From NCBI GenBank assembly GCA_028023455.1, contig JAQFVV010000278.1, positions 1,028,554-1,092,553 on the forward strand: a DNA stretch of 64,000 nt, written 5' to 3'. The notes beneath the pieces were generated by a model. That model did no database searches and was not told the DNA's origin. It saw nothing but the letters and a program-made list of their open reading frames with translations. Every line of letters begins with the position of its first letter. Within the stretch, counting starts at the first letter, position 1. This document shows positions 23,001 to 35,185 of this stretch, one piece after another. The position numbers were made by a program, and so were the translations under genes. This DNA is from Epiperipatus broadwayi (Eukaryota > Onychophora > Udeonychophora > Euonychophora > Peripatidae).

Positions 23001-23945
23001 AGAAAAATAAAATTACAATACATTAATAAATCATTTTAATAATAATATTTTATTCTACAGTTAGAGAGGCATAATTTTCATTTACAAAGAATTTGAAGAG
23101 TGATGCTTCCATTAGAAAAAAAGATCCATGTTTGTATCTCAAGTGTCTAAATTTAAATAAAGTACTGTTGTTTACACATAATCATATTTTTAAATTATTA
23201 TAAAGAAACATATTTTTAGCAATAAAGAACTTATAATCAATATTGAAATGTTTCCTGAATAGTACCAATGAGGAGCATATATCATAGAAGAAGTAGTCTG
23301 TGTTGCAATATGTCAGATTCTACTAGAGGGACATTGATTTCACACTACATGTATTCCAGCTGATAAGTTAGCATTATTGTGCCATTCTCTGCACTAGTAG
23401 GGGTGGGCAATACCAACAAAATAGTATGTATTTGCTCATATTATAATCTGCTAGTGCGGAGAATGGCTCTGCCATACTTTTTCCAGACCAACGCCAGCAA
23501 TGGATGAGCTAACATTAACAAAGTGTATTTATTATGCATCTGTACAATTTTATGATGTCAATAAATATATTTTTAAATATAAAAAATATTTCTGTGATAT
23601 AATGGTTTGTACATCTTTTATCATGCCATCTGCCATCATCTGGAACTCAAATCCAGGCTGAATAAGTCTTGATTTATTTTTTCAAATCAAAAATTCCATT
23701 AAGATATTTCTATCTGAAAACTTAGCTAAATACAACACAATAAATTAGCAAGTATTGCATGGTAAATATGTTTTACTATTATCAACTGAAGTGTAAAAAA
23801 ACTGCTAATAGGATACATTGACAAGATGAGTGTTGGTGCACTGAATGGCAAAAATAAAATTGTAATATAAAAAAAAATGTTGCTTATCCTCACCCAATCC
23901 ATGGATGCTATAAATCTGGTTTTCTAAGCTGAAAGCATGCTCAGC
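20056..23945. other. Long AT-rich stretch, no gene seen
   Basis: The plus strand is often pyrimidine-rich with many A runs. Short (TA)n tracts occur, for example at 22905-22924. A partial inverted pair (ATTGTGCCATTCTCTGCACTAG against CTAGTGCGGAGAATGGC) lies at about 23376-23470, with TAGGGGTGGGCAA between its halves resembling a hAT terminus. No reading frame beyond chance length was found. Confidence 0.45.
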
Positions 23946-23947
23946 TA

Positions 23948-23949
23948 TG

Positions 23950-23989
<40 letters not shown>

Positions 23990-23990
23990 C
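23948..23990. repeat. (TA)n microsatellite
   Basis: TA dinucleotide run of about 40 nt immediately before a family B repeat. Other family B copies also start beside TA-rich tracts. Confidence 0.95.
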
Positions 23991-24710
23991 TTTCTTTTGC
24001 CATCATTACTTTCATATGACCCATCACTCTCCACGCCATCTCATAACACTGATACACTTGAATACATATATGTCAAAAAGATAAATAATCACCAATATAC
24101 ATATTTCATGCTAAACCAGCAATCATCAGTTGGTCCAGATTATAAACTCTACACATAGATGCAATAAGTGCTCAGATATATATATTAAGATAGCCAATCT
24201 TCATATTTTAATGGACAGGCTTCAATCCACTCCACCCTCCAACTCTTCAACCATCCATCCAATTGAAAATCTGATGATGGACCGCAAAGGCCACCCTGAG
24301 GCCGAGATTTTTGTCACACCCATGTTGACCTCAAGTCAATCTGACCCCTCATGTACAGAACATAATCCATTTAATACATATACAAGGGATGGGCAGACAT
24401 CTCTACTATGTAATAAGTGAAATACAGGCTTATTATATATCTGCATCAATATATGTAATATATAGGGTATATGAGCACAGCCTTTCACACGACCCATCAC
24501 TCACCACTCTATCTTATAACACTGATACACTTGAACACATATATGATGAAAAGATAAATAAACACCAATACACGTATTAATACCAAACCAGCAATCATCA
24601 GTTGGTCTAGATTATCATCTCTACACATATATACAAAAAGTGTTCAAATATATATTAAGATAGCCGTATTAAACTCATCGAACACAACAGCTAGAAGATA
24701 GCACTTTTTG
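23991..24710 (+). repeat. Family B repeat, two direct copies
   Basis: The first unit runs from about 23991 to 24465 and a second, shorter one from about 24466 to 24710. Shared blocks are GACCCATCACTC, ATAACACTGATACACTTGAA, CAGCAATCATCAGTTGGTC and TATATTAAGATAGCC, repeated at a spacing of about 473 nt. The 96-codon and 73-codon frames here are by-products. Read on the opposite strand, other copies end in GTTCGAATCC, a B-box-like sequence, so a tRNA-related origin is possible but unproven. Confidence 0.8.
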
Positions 24711-25500
24711 CCTGTTATATATACAGACAAGCACATGTATAAATATATATAATACGTATTCATAAGTTGTCAATGATTACATTTTGATTATGTACTGTAT
24801 TTAAATTTAACTTTCCATGAAGATATTTTTGATTTTATCTCTTTAAAACCTTTGTCTGACTCTTTTTAAATGTTTGCTTTTCCTCCCCTCAAGCTTAAAA
24901 ATATCTTTCAATATTCCTGACACTATTAACTACAGTCTCCAAATAATATCATATTATTTCCTTTTCCATTTTATCTTTTGTAATGGTTCATCTACTTTGG
25001 AAAACTTTACAAAAGAATATATCATTACAAATGTGACTGATTTGACATTATTGATTCAATGCAGTCAACTCTGTTAAAAGGGTTCTCATTTCACAGTTCG
25101 TGTTAATATTGTGCTTTTAAATCGTGTTATAGCGAGAAACAAATGCAAGCTTTCAGTAGATGGACTGGAGTAATAACTATACGATAATAATAATAAAGAG
25201 GACTTTTAGTATAATCCTAAGCCACTCTCTTTGTAGCATATTGTTTTTTTTCCTAATAAATGATAAATAAATAATGACAACTTTTACTTAAAGTACTTTT
25301 TTTTGTTACAAAAACATATGAATTATTTCTTAAAACTCCCCCTCCCCATTTTTTAAGTTTATTTCAATGTAAACTAAATGATTATCGTTTGTCTAATCCT
25401 AAGAGAAGTACCTAATTTAATTTACTTGCCTATTATTAAAATGCACTGAAGCAGAATATCCTATACCTTTAAATTTAAAAACAATATGAGTTTGATAATA
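24711..25500. other. AT-rich sequence, nothing identified
   Basis: A 67-codon frame at 24874-25077 has no recognisable motif and is of chance length for such AT-rich DNA. Confidence 0.4.
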
Positions 25501-25529
25501 ATATTGCCATCAACAAGGGATTTGGGTAT

Positions 25530-25830
25530 TCAATCATCAGATTTTCAATGGTACAGATGGCTGAAGATTTGGAGGGTTGAACAGATTGAAACCTGTCCAT
25601 TAAAGTTTGAACATTTTCTGTCTTAATATAAATTGAGCACTGATTACATATGTATGTGGGAGATTATGATCTGGAATAACTACTGGTTCAGCACAAAGTA
25701 CACATATTGGAGGTTATTTATCTTTTTCACATGTATGTGGTCATGTATTGGTTGCATGAGACAGGGTGGATAGCTGAAGGGAGCTTGAAAGTCTGTGTTC
25801 AAATACCCTATATTACATTTAAAATGCCAA
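25530..25830 (-). repeat. Family B repeat, inverted copy
   Basis: It matches family B in reverse: CTGTCCATTAAAGTTTGAACA, then a TAATATAAATTGAGCACTGATT block, then TTATTTATCTTTTTCACATG, and finally a degenerate tail AGTCTGTGTTCAAATACCC. Diverged and slightly rearranged. Confidence 0.75.
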
Positions 25831-26108
25831 GTATATGAATTATGCTTATATCTCAAAAATATTAATAATTAAAATATTAAAATAATTAGCTATTCAGAAA
25901 GTTACATGAAACATGCATCAGGAATGACTTTTAACCTTTGGTTACCCTACCATTCAGCCAACCATACAGAGTTAAATAATAACTCTGTAAACATGAATAA
26001 TCAGTTCATATTTGTTGGTAGAATATAACACTTGTTTGTAAATCGTTTTGATTTGCATTCCTACCTTACTAATTTAAAAATAACCATCCATATTTTATTC
26101 CTAATGTT

Positions 26109-26578
26109 TAGATGCTTAGTTTGCGCTCACAGCTATTTTAAAATCTAAAAACCGCTGCTGACACACCCAATTGATAAATGACATAAATATTGAAGAAAAG
26201 TACTTTAACTTCATATTTTAGAAATTATAAACTAATAAAAATAATATGCTTTATGGGATTTTTTAAAAAAAAAAATTGCCTTTATAGATAATTTGAATAT
26301 GAAAGTGCAAAGTGTGGGAATTTGTAAAGAGGGGGAAGGATGGTTTGGTTGCAGAAGTCTGATCAAACCCAACTTATAATTTCCAAATACTAAAAGATTA
26401 TACTATATACCCATATGAAATAAAGCATATTTTTTTATTAACTTATAATTTCTAAAATATGAATTTAAAGTACTTTTATTCAATATTTATGTCATTTATT
26501 GGTTAAATATGTCAGTTGTAGTTTTGGCTGGTCTTTAGATTTCAAAATGGCTGTGAACGCAAACTAAATCAGCACCAC
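26109..26578. mobile_element. Palindromic TIR element, family P5, copy 1
   Basis: Terminal inverted repeats begin with TTAGTTTGCGCTCACAGC on the left and TTTAGTTTGCGTTCACAGCC on the right (minus strand). Inner matching blocks are TTGATAAATGACATAAATATTGAA, AAAAGTACTTTAA and ATTTTAGAAATTATAA. A second copy lies at 57123-57518. There is no coding capacity. TIR differences between copies are mainly CG against TG/CA, consistent with CpG decay. Confidence 0.85.
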
Positions 26579-27429
26579 ATCCAGCCATCTGTACCAGATT
26601 CATATACTTGGATAAGAATGGGTGCTCAAGATTGAAATATGATTTGAAAATTTATTGAAATTTACTTGGAAATGAGTAAATAGTGTGTTTTTGCAGAACA
26701 CATACTTTCCTGGCAAAAAAAATCTTAGAATCAATATATATTTAATATTTATGATTGTCACAGTTTTCAATGAATAAATAAATTTAACTTTATAACTCTC
26801 AAATTCATTGAGAATCTTGGGATGTTTCCCTCAGAAAATGTGTAGTAGTTCTGTTGCTTTAGATTTTTATTTTACTGTTATCATAAATGGTATTTGTTTA
26901 GGAGTTTTTTATAATGTAGATTTTGTGGTACAGATTTTATTGATTTTTCATTGGAAAATAACTCGGATGATGATCAGTATTTTATGTACAGTTAATCAAC
27001 TTTACTTGATTATTTTTTAAGTATAAATGTCTGTTAATGGTACTCTTTCTGGGCTCATTTTCAGTGGAAATTTATAGAACAAAAAATATTTTTTGCTTGC
27101 TTATTAAACATTCCTTATTTTTTTTTCCACACTAATTGGTTAACAATTATTTAAAACAAAAAGAATGTGCATATTTAATTTAATTTTATTCATTTATATT
27201 TTTTTTTATAAATATAAATTAATAAAACATGACTGTAATATTAATAAAGAATATCACAGCATAGGTTTGTTACTTTATGTGAAACTCATTGCTAACACTA
27301 TTGCTTATAAAAATTGACATGGTGTTAGAATTATTTTTCAACTACTTTTAATAAATATAAAGCAAATATCACAAATCCACATTCATTCATTCACATTTAT
27401 TCTTTTTTTATTTTTATTTTTTTCTCATG
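26579..27429. other. AT-rich sequence, nothing identified
   Basis: A 70-codon frame at 26808-27020 is hydrophobic and unremarkable. I see no splice or domain evidence. Confidence 0.4.
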
Positions 27430-27525
27430 TGTCATAGCATCAGCCAAGAAGTGAACCTGCTAACCCAGAACAACTGCTTGTAAAGCGGCTGTCGCTGATC
27501 TCTCGACCACCAATGCTTGACAATT
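27430..27525 (-). mobile_element. tRNA-derived SINE, copy 2
   Basis: Reverse-complement copy of the tRNA-like family. On the minus strand TGTCAAGCATTGGTGGTCGAGAG opens the element, the anticodon-arm palindrome and T-arm follow, and CTGATGC then TATGACACATG closes it before an A/T-rich tail. TGTCA and TGACA lie outside the acceptor-like pairing, as in copies 1, 4 and 5. Confidence 0.75.
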
Positions 27526-28720
27526 CTTTTTTTATTTCATCTGAAAGAATGTTTATATTAGCAATGTTTTGTGATGTTTATATTTTTTGTTTTTTATTTC
27601 TAAGTCAGTATTTAAATATTTATAAAATCCAAGTATGATTTTGTAGAATATTATTCATTTATCAAATTAAATTAAAAAGAAATCAAGTCCAATTTATTGA
27701 GTTTTGGTATAAATTAAGGATTTTATAAAGAGGTGAAAGATTGAGCATTTGTAATACTACCACCAGGTGGAACAATAGAAAATGTAAAATTGGTAATGTG
27801 TTAATAACAGCAATTATTTATAACTTAAATTATTGTTATCAATAGATGTTGTATTTAAGCTAAATAGCTTAACAGTTAGAGAGTAAGGAATACAATTTCA
27901 CATTTCTCAGCTTTAACACTCTCTCCAACACTCTTTGTGTTGTTTTGCTCATTTTCCATTTATTTTAAATGAAGAATACATCCTAATGCAACCATCTTAG
28001 ATTTTTTTAGAACTAATAAATTAATAATATTTAAACTTAACACTATTATAAAGATGTCAATACCTGGTTATGGTTTGTGCAAATTGGTAGTTTTTGTTTT
28101 CTCCACAGGAGATCAATTTCTTAGTTTTGATTTTAAATGGAAACATATATTTTCTATACTATTTTATACATTTATCATTTTTATCACAAAATATTTGTGT
28201 AATATTTATTATTTTAGAAGAATAATTCAGAACTTATTAGAAAATATTTACTTTTACAAGAACAAAAATTAAGAAAAAAAATCAATGGTACATGGCTGCA
28301 ATGTGTAATGGGGTAAAAATATTACTTTTTATGTTGCCCACTACATATTCATTATTTCTAACTAAAGTGTTTCAGTGAACCTTTTTTATTCACAAATGTT
28401 ATAAAAGAATAAATGTCAATTTTATCCTCATTAAATTTTAACTTATTCTAAGTTAGAGGCTATTTATTTAAAATATTAATTTTCTAATGCTATGAGTTTT
28501 AATCTCAAATCTAATACATACATATATATATATTGATGACATTTGCTTCCGCTTTTAGTTTTTGAATTTAATGGCAGTTGAGGCAGGTTAGAAAGTAACC
28601 GAAAGTACTTCTGCGGATTTAAAGATTGTTTGTAATTGTTTGTAAACCGTTAAAAATATTATTTCAATTATAATTACAATATTGTTTTTTTAATTAATGG
28701 ATATTTTATTTATTATATAT
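27526..28720. other. AT-rich sequence, nothing identified
   Basis: Only chance-length frames, such as 72 codons at 28054-28272. The final 200 nt include TA tracts that border the next family B cluster. Confidence 0.4.
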
Positions 28721-28724
28721 ATAT

Positions 28725-30245
28725 ATTATCCATGACTTGAAATCAGACTTTCAAGTTCCCTACATACAACCAATACAAAGGACCACATACATGATCTCCA
28801 ATATACATATTTCATGCTGAACTAGCACTCATCAATTGGTCCAGATCACCATTTCCCACACATAAAATCAGTGTTTTGTTTATATTAAGATAGCAACTCT
28901 TCAAACTTTAAGGGACAAGCTTTAATCTTCTCCACCATCAAACTCTTCATCCATCCACATCCTTGAAAGTCTGAAAAGCAGTGCTTAAAGCCCGTGATGA
29001 TACCAATATTTTTGTCATACCTATGTTGACATTAAATCACTCTGAACCTTCACTTATAGAACCTTCAATGCCTATTTAAATACCCAGAAGAGGGATGGGC
29101 ACAAAACAGGATGAATATATATTATATAAATATATGTATATTGTCCATAATAAATTTAATGTAATTAAACAGGACTTGAACTCAGACATTCAAACTCCCT
29201 ACATCTATCCAACCTTATACAACTGATACACATGACCACATACATGTAAAAATGTAAATAAACTCCAATATATATATTTTATGCTGAAACAGCACTCGTC
29301 AGTTGGTTCAGATCACCATCTCCCAACATATATACAATCAGTGATCAGTTTTTTTTAAGATAGCAAATCTTCAAAGTTTAATGGACAAGCTTCAATATTT
29401 TCCACTCGCCAATTATTCAGTCATCCATATCATTGAAAATCTGAAGATGGAATGCTCAAAGCCCATCTGCCTGTCCATTAAAGTATGAAAATTGGCTATC
29501 TTAATATAAAGCTAAATGCTGATTGTAAATATGTGTGGAGATAATAATCTGGACCAACTGATGATTGCTGGTTTAGCATGAAATATGTATAGTGGTGATT
29601 ATTTATCTTTTCAACATGTGTGTGATCAGGTTGGTCAGCAATATGTCAGCAATATGAGATGGCATGGAGAGTTGAGGGTTGTGTGAAAGTTCTGAGTTTG
29701 AATCCCTTAAATATTACATTATATGTGCAGGTGTATATAAGCCTTACAATGTATTAAATTACATATTGAAACAGTGTGTTAAGAGATCTGACCATCCCTT
29801 GCATATGTATGTAAATGGATTATTCTCCAGTATATGAGGGGTCAGAATAACTAACGTCAACATGGGTAAGATGACAATCTTGGCACTAATGTGGGCTTTT
29901 AATGTTCCATCATTTTATTTTCAAGGAAATGGATGGCTGAAGAGTTGTGGGTTGGTGTCGTTTGAAGCCTGTCAAATAAAGTATGAATATTGGCTATCTT
30001 AATATAAAGCTGAGCACTGATTGTATATATGTGTGGAGATAGTAATCTGAATCAACTGATGATTGGTGGCTTAGCATGAAATATGTATATTGGTGATTAT
30101 TTATCTTTTCAAGATGTGTGTGATCCAGTGGGTCAGCAATATGAGATGTCATGGAGAGTTGAGGGTTGTGTGAAAGTGTGTGTTCGAATCCCTTATATAT
30201 TACATTACATGTGCAGTATGTAAGCCTGTATAGTGTATTAAATTG
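28725..30245. repeat. Family B inverted cluster (two units each way)
   Basis: Two plus-orientation units (about 28725-29120 and 29150-29465) meet two minus-orientation units (about 29466-29755 and 29760-30245) head to head at about 29465, where AAAGCCCATCT is followed by GCCTGTCCATTAAAG. Shared blocks include CATTTCATGCTGAA or its complement, TTAAGATAGC, GGACAAGCTT and GAGAGTTGAGGGTTGTGTGAAAG. The last unit ends in GTTCGAATCC (30182-30191), resembling a pol III B-box. The whole can fold into a giant hairpin with arms of about 0.7 kb. Confidence 0.8.
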
Positions 30246-30875
30246 ATTTTACTTTAAATAAATACTATATTTGATACTGAACAATTAAATATTTTTAAGC
30301 CAATAGAAGGAGTGAGAAAAAACAAATATTACAAGAAAGTATATAAAACTCCACTTTAAAAGAAATCCAACTTAATTAAAATTTCTATATACGCAGTCTT
30401 TACCAATTTTTATTTAAAAAAAGCATTTATTAATATCATTAATTAATAAACCTTAAAAAGTATATAATATTAAAAGTAAAATCAATACTTATAATGATTC
30501 ATTTCTACAAAAAGCAAAATTGAATAACAAACGAATTCTAATATACTTTAATTTTTTTGTTTTTAAGAAAAAAAATGTCTTCCTACAAACATATAGATAA
30601 TTAAGACATTTAAATTTAATCTTCAAATATTTCATTTATTAATATATTATAATTTTTATTGCAAAAATTAAAGCTATTTTTATATAAACATTATAAAAAG
30701 ATGTGCAATAAATTTAAATTTACAAAATAACAACCCTCAGATATAAACCTTGCTGAATATTTGTTATTCTTAAGGACAAAATATATCCAATACTTCGTGC
30801 CAAATAAATAATATGTAATTGACACATGACATGATAAGAGACAAAGATAACTGGTTAATTGGAATAGTTTTTAGT
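30246..30875. other. AT-rich sequence, nothing identified
   Basis: Homopolymer-rich AT sequence with no motif or repeat I can support. The 5' end of the mariner element may lie near the right edge. Confidence 0.4.
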
Positions 30876-30879
30876 AGGC

Positions 30880-31721
30880 TTGCCTTTTGTAATGCATACT
30901 TTAGCAGCTAGATACAACTTGCAGTGACTCTGTAATCTGTCAAATGATGTCACTGTGGAAAATTGTAGTGCTACAAAGTACATGTGTGTAAAGTGTTTTT
31001 CATGTGTTTGTCAATTTTGTAAAGGCTGAAAAGTTGGAACAATGTAAAATCTATTTTCTTTTAGGAAAAACAGCAGATAAAAACGTTGTAATGCTTGAAA
31101 CAGCTTACAAGTAAGTTGCTCTGGGAAAAAACAACTTTAAGAAATGTTTCGATGGAAATATTAAATTCACCAATGTCCCAAAAAAGCATGTTGATTGAAG
31201 TCCAATATCATGATAATACAGATTTTTGTTTTGTAAATGCAAATTGCATTGTTCATTCAAAATTTGTTTATAACAATCAGGCTTTCAAAATGGACAACTT
31301 GTGAAATTTTGCATAATGCAGTAAAATATAAATGTCCTATTTTGTGACAAAGTAAGATGTTCATGCTTATTCATGACAGTGCATTAATGTATAAATTTGA
31401 AGTATAAAACAATTTTAAATTAAATTCAGTATGAACCAGTCCATCAATCAGCATATTCATTTGATCTTGATCTGTGTGACTTTTTTTTAATCTCTCAGTA
31501 AAAAAATGTCTCAATTTTATTTGTGCAGATCTAGAAGTGGTAAAAAAAAGAACAACAGTTTGCAAGTGTCTCTGGACTACTTAAAAAATGAAAAACATGT
31601 TTAGAACAATGCACTGTATTCAATAGACACTTCTTTTGAAAGGGATTTATTTTACGACACTTAAAAATAAATACACATTTTTTATTACAAAATTCTGGTT
31701 ATTTTTGGACTTCCCCTCATA
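30880..31721 (+). pseudogene. mariner-type transposase pseudogene
   Basis: This is a remnant of a mariner DNA transposon, whose DDD transposase cuts and pastes the element at TA sites. An N-terminal stretch starting near 31034 reads as FLLGKTA followed by MLETAYK, matching the start of mariner transposases. SPMSQKSML and NCIVHSKFV (31095-31304 frame) match the family's SPRPKKA and GIVHSEFVP. A catalytic HD at 31372-31377 (IHDSA) and a CDFF at 31475-31483, preceded by YSFDL, lie 103 nt apart, which is 34 codons plus one base. That is the mariner D(34)D spacing with one frameshift. The region carrying the first catalytic Asp appears deleted. A 3' terminal-like sequence (TTTTTGGACTTCCCCTCATA) ends near 31721. 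No 5' terminal repeat was found. Multiple stops make it inactive. Confidence 0.85.
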
Positions 31722-34302
31722 CATTTGTTATTATTTTTAATCAATAAATTGTCCAATGTTAATTGCTTTTATTAAATAAATTCAATGCTAGATCTCTTGG
31801 GGAAAATAATGGTATAAATACTTGTTGTTCTAAAATAATATTTGTTTAACAGTTATGATTAAAAGATGAAAGCAAGATCTAATACTAGTGTTTTAATACA
31901 ATTTTGTAACAAAGGGAATGATTTTTAATTTTTTAATTATATTATTATTACATTACTATATTTATTAATTTATTAATTGTGTATTTTGATTTATAATGTT
32001 TTACTAAAATAAAAGTAAGTATTGTAACCTTAGGTTTTACATTTAGAACTATGAGTGAGTATTAAGCTGATATATCTTTAAAAAATAGCACATAAGTTTG
32101 TTTTTATTTAAGTCAATTTTTATATTAAGTGTTGTAAATAGTTTAATAAGTTAAATTATTAGTTATAAAACTGTTATTATAAGATTATTTCATTATGGTA
32201 AAATTAGATAAAAGAAATTTAATTATTTTTAAAGTAACAGTTAAGCTAATTCTGTAACTTCAAATATTTTAAAGCCATAAATTTTACATTCTTATTCATG
32301 TATAACTTGTTTTTATCTTAAAAATATAGTTATATACTAAATGTAGTTTAGTCAATGTTTATTAAGAGAGTTGCTTTAAAACAAATATTTAAATAATTTA
32401 AATAATAATTATATTGTATAATACCAAAGCAGTTAATTGCAGTTCATTTAAATAGTTTTAATTTAATATGTTAAATTTTCCAAGTGTGTGGACATGTATG
32501 CAATTGTGTTGATTGAAGTAAAAGTTAAAAAAAAAAAATGATTATAAGTAAATTTCTTTACTTAAGAAAATAAATATTAAAACAATCTAAAGTGCAATAT
32601 TTTATTTTAATATTTATTATCTTTAAAAATATTACATTATTTAATTTGGAATTTTTTTTAAAAAAAATTTAAATAATTATTCATTATTCATAATGTTTTA
32701 ATTATTTGTAAATAATAATTTGTGATTTATTATGCAACTTTTAAATTATTATTATGTCTCTAAAATCCAGTCAGTTTTTTTTTAGTGTTATTTTTAAAAT
32801 ATTTTCCTTGATAGCTAATTAGAGGTCAAATTAAAGTCAATTAATTAACACCCTGAGTTTGTCAATCATTGATTTCTACAAATCGCATGCCTTATTGTAT
32901 AAATACAGCTGACCATATGTTGAAACTTACTTCTTCATTTTGTTATCATTTTCTCTTAAATTATCAATTCAGTAATTGTCTGGTTTATTAATTTTAAACA
33001 ATGACTGGCTGGAGAAATATCCACTCAGTTTCCTGCATTAACCCAACCATCTTATTATGGTATCTCCTGAAAATATACACAATAAGAAAAATAAACAACT
33101 TGTTATTAAAAGAAGGAAATGTCAAACTGTAACATTGATTTACCAGCATTTGAATTATTACAGAGGTAACAAATTATATTGCTAAAAATTGTAATTAATT
33201 TTCAATTTATCATTTGATAATGTTTGCATTGAAATTAAAAATTAATGTGCTTATTAAAACCAGAACTATACTTAACTTTAAAAATAACTTAGTATATTTC
33301 ATTCTACAGTTAATAACAAATTGTATATTTGGTTTATTGTCATTAATAAGTATTTTTTGTAATGCTTAATTTTGTTCATAACAAGATTTGGACTTTTGCT
33401 AACTTGAGAAGTATTTTAAAATAATCAAAACAGCTATAACCTAATAATTCAAGAATTTTACAATATGTTTATCTTACTTTTAAAAGTGAATTATTTCAAT
33501 AATATTGTTTTTTATATTCAATATTATATCCTGTGAAATGATAGTGTTGTGCCAGTTTTATAAACCAAATGTTTTTTTTTTCAAACATCTGCATAATTTA
33601 ACAATGAAAATAGAAAATTATTGCATTTGAAGGAATTGTATTTTATTTTTAAATACAATGTAGAAAAATTAATTTTCTATCTTTGCATTTTATTGTCAAA
33701 TAAAATATTTTGAGGAAATGTACTTCATGTTGTATGAGTATTTTACTTGCCATAAAATAAATATTCTGCTCACTAAAATTTGTGTATTGCTTTGAATAAA
33801 TATTGTGTATTAACATCATCTGAATATTTTACTTGTTATGAAACATGAAATAAACCTTGTGAGTTTCAACTTTACATATTGCTTTATTTTAAATTAATGC
33901 TCTCAATTCTATGTTTCAAATTTTGAAGAATTATTTTTTAATTTTTTATTACTTTGTATTATATTGTTGCTTTAATTTGTTTATGGGATTTTCAAAGGAT
34001 TTCTCATCCAGAATATTTTTAAAATAAATATTCAGAATGTTTTATGCATTCTTTGCTTGAACTGAAATGTTTCAAAGTACATTTAGAACAAGTGACTTAA
34101 GAACTTGTTATTAATTGTCCAGAAGTAGTTAAGAAAAAAAAAGATATATATTTTTTTAGGTATTTAATATATATATATAATGTTTTCTTTTTGTTTTGAT
34201 AATTTTGCTAAATATTTCTTTATAATTTATATGTCTTACAAATGAGTAATGGAATTCTCAAAACACATTTGCATTATAATGTTAAATGGTAATATGGTTA
34301 TT
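31722..34302. other. AT-rich sequence, no gene or repeat seen
   Basis: About 2.6 kb of sequence with homopolymer runs and no open frame, splice pair, tRNA fold or inverted repeat that I could recognise. Confidence 0.45.
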
Positions 34303-34310
34303 TTGTATAT

Positions 34311-34779
34311 CAGGGGTGGCCAACTTTTGTGGTTATAAGATCTACTTTTATTTTTAAAATGTGTTGTGATCGACTTGTTGTCATAAGTGCGGTCTAAGTG
34401 GAGGGAGTTGTGAAATACATACTATTTTTATATATTTACCTACATAAAAAATAACAATTATTTAACAGGCCAAAAGACTCATGTCCTCGGGAATTAAAGC
34501 AACATGAGTAATTATTAACAATATTTATTAATTCAAATTAGCTACATTAAGTCAACATTAAAAATATTATTTTCAATAATGATACGATTTTGTGGACTTC
34601 ACCTATCTAGAATTGAAAAAAAAAATTTGAACAAAAACAAAAATAATAAAAAAAAACTTAAAAATTTTGACTTAATTTGTTTCACTCATAACCCAACGGC
34701 TCTTGCCAGATTGGCCTCGTGATGGACCTGGTTTCGCGATCTGACTGGTGGATTGGGATCGACTTGTTGGCCACCCCTG
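34311..34779. mobile_element. hAT-type MITE with intact target duplication
   Basis: The 469-bp element opens with CAGGGGTGGCCAAC and closes with its exact complement GTTGGCCACCCCTG (14-bp perfect terminal repeat). The 8-bp duplication TTGTATAT lies at 34303-34310 and 34780-34787, identical on both sides. Eight-base duplications and CAGGGGTGG-type ends are hallmarks of hAT elements. A subterminal ATCGACTTGTTG motif appears near both ends. There is no transposase gene, so mobility would need an autonomous hAT elsewhere. CpGs near the right end (CTCGTGATGG, TTTCGCGATC) suggest a fairly recent insertion. Confidence 0.95.
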
Positions 34780-35021
34780 TTGTATATGATTGTTTAAGAA
34801 ATACTATAAATGAATATATGCTTTTGGAGATGATGTATTTTTTTTTTATAAATTATTTATTTACAATTATTATGGCTATTTATTTGTATTATTAATATTA
34901 TGTGTTTTATCAGTCATCCACATGACATTTGTGATATTATTCTTTTAAGCTAAGTAATATGTGTTTACAATTATTTTTATATATTGTTTTTCTGAAGGTT
35001 TGTGATGTTGGTGATCTAGTT

Positions 35022-35185
35022 GTATTTTTATATTGGATTATTTCCTTCATCTAATATGTGTATTGAAAGTTTTTAGAAAAAATTAACTTTATTGAAATAT
35101 TCCAAATACATTCAACTGTTAGTAATAGCAGTAAATGCATTCAATACACATATTATATGATAGAAATAGTCCAATATAAAAATAC
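35022..35185. mobile_element. Small TIR element of tRNA-like family C
   Basis: Terminal inverted repeats of about 48 nt start with GTATTTTTATATTGGA (35022) and its complement (to 35185). The interior carries the complement of the family C tail (CAACTGTTAGTAATAGCAG). The 30 nt to the left (CTGAAGGTTTGTGATG, from 34992) also occur left of the family C copy at 55.3 kb, so the true boundary may lie further out. Confidence 0.7.

Noticed and set aside
24130-24420. 96-codon ORF
   Set aside because: It lies wholly within a family B repeat, and other copies of the same repeat do not preserve the frame.
31371-31565. 64-codon minus-strand ORF
   Set aside because: It is antisense to the catalytic region of the mariner pseudogene.
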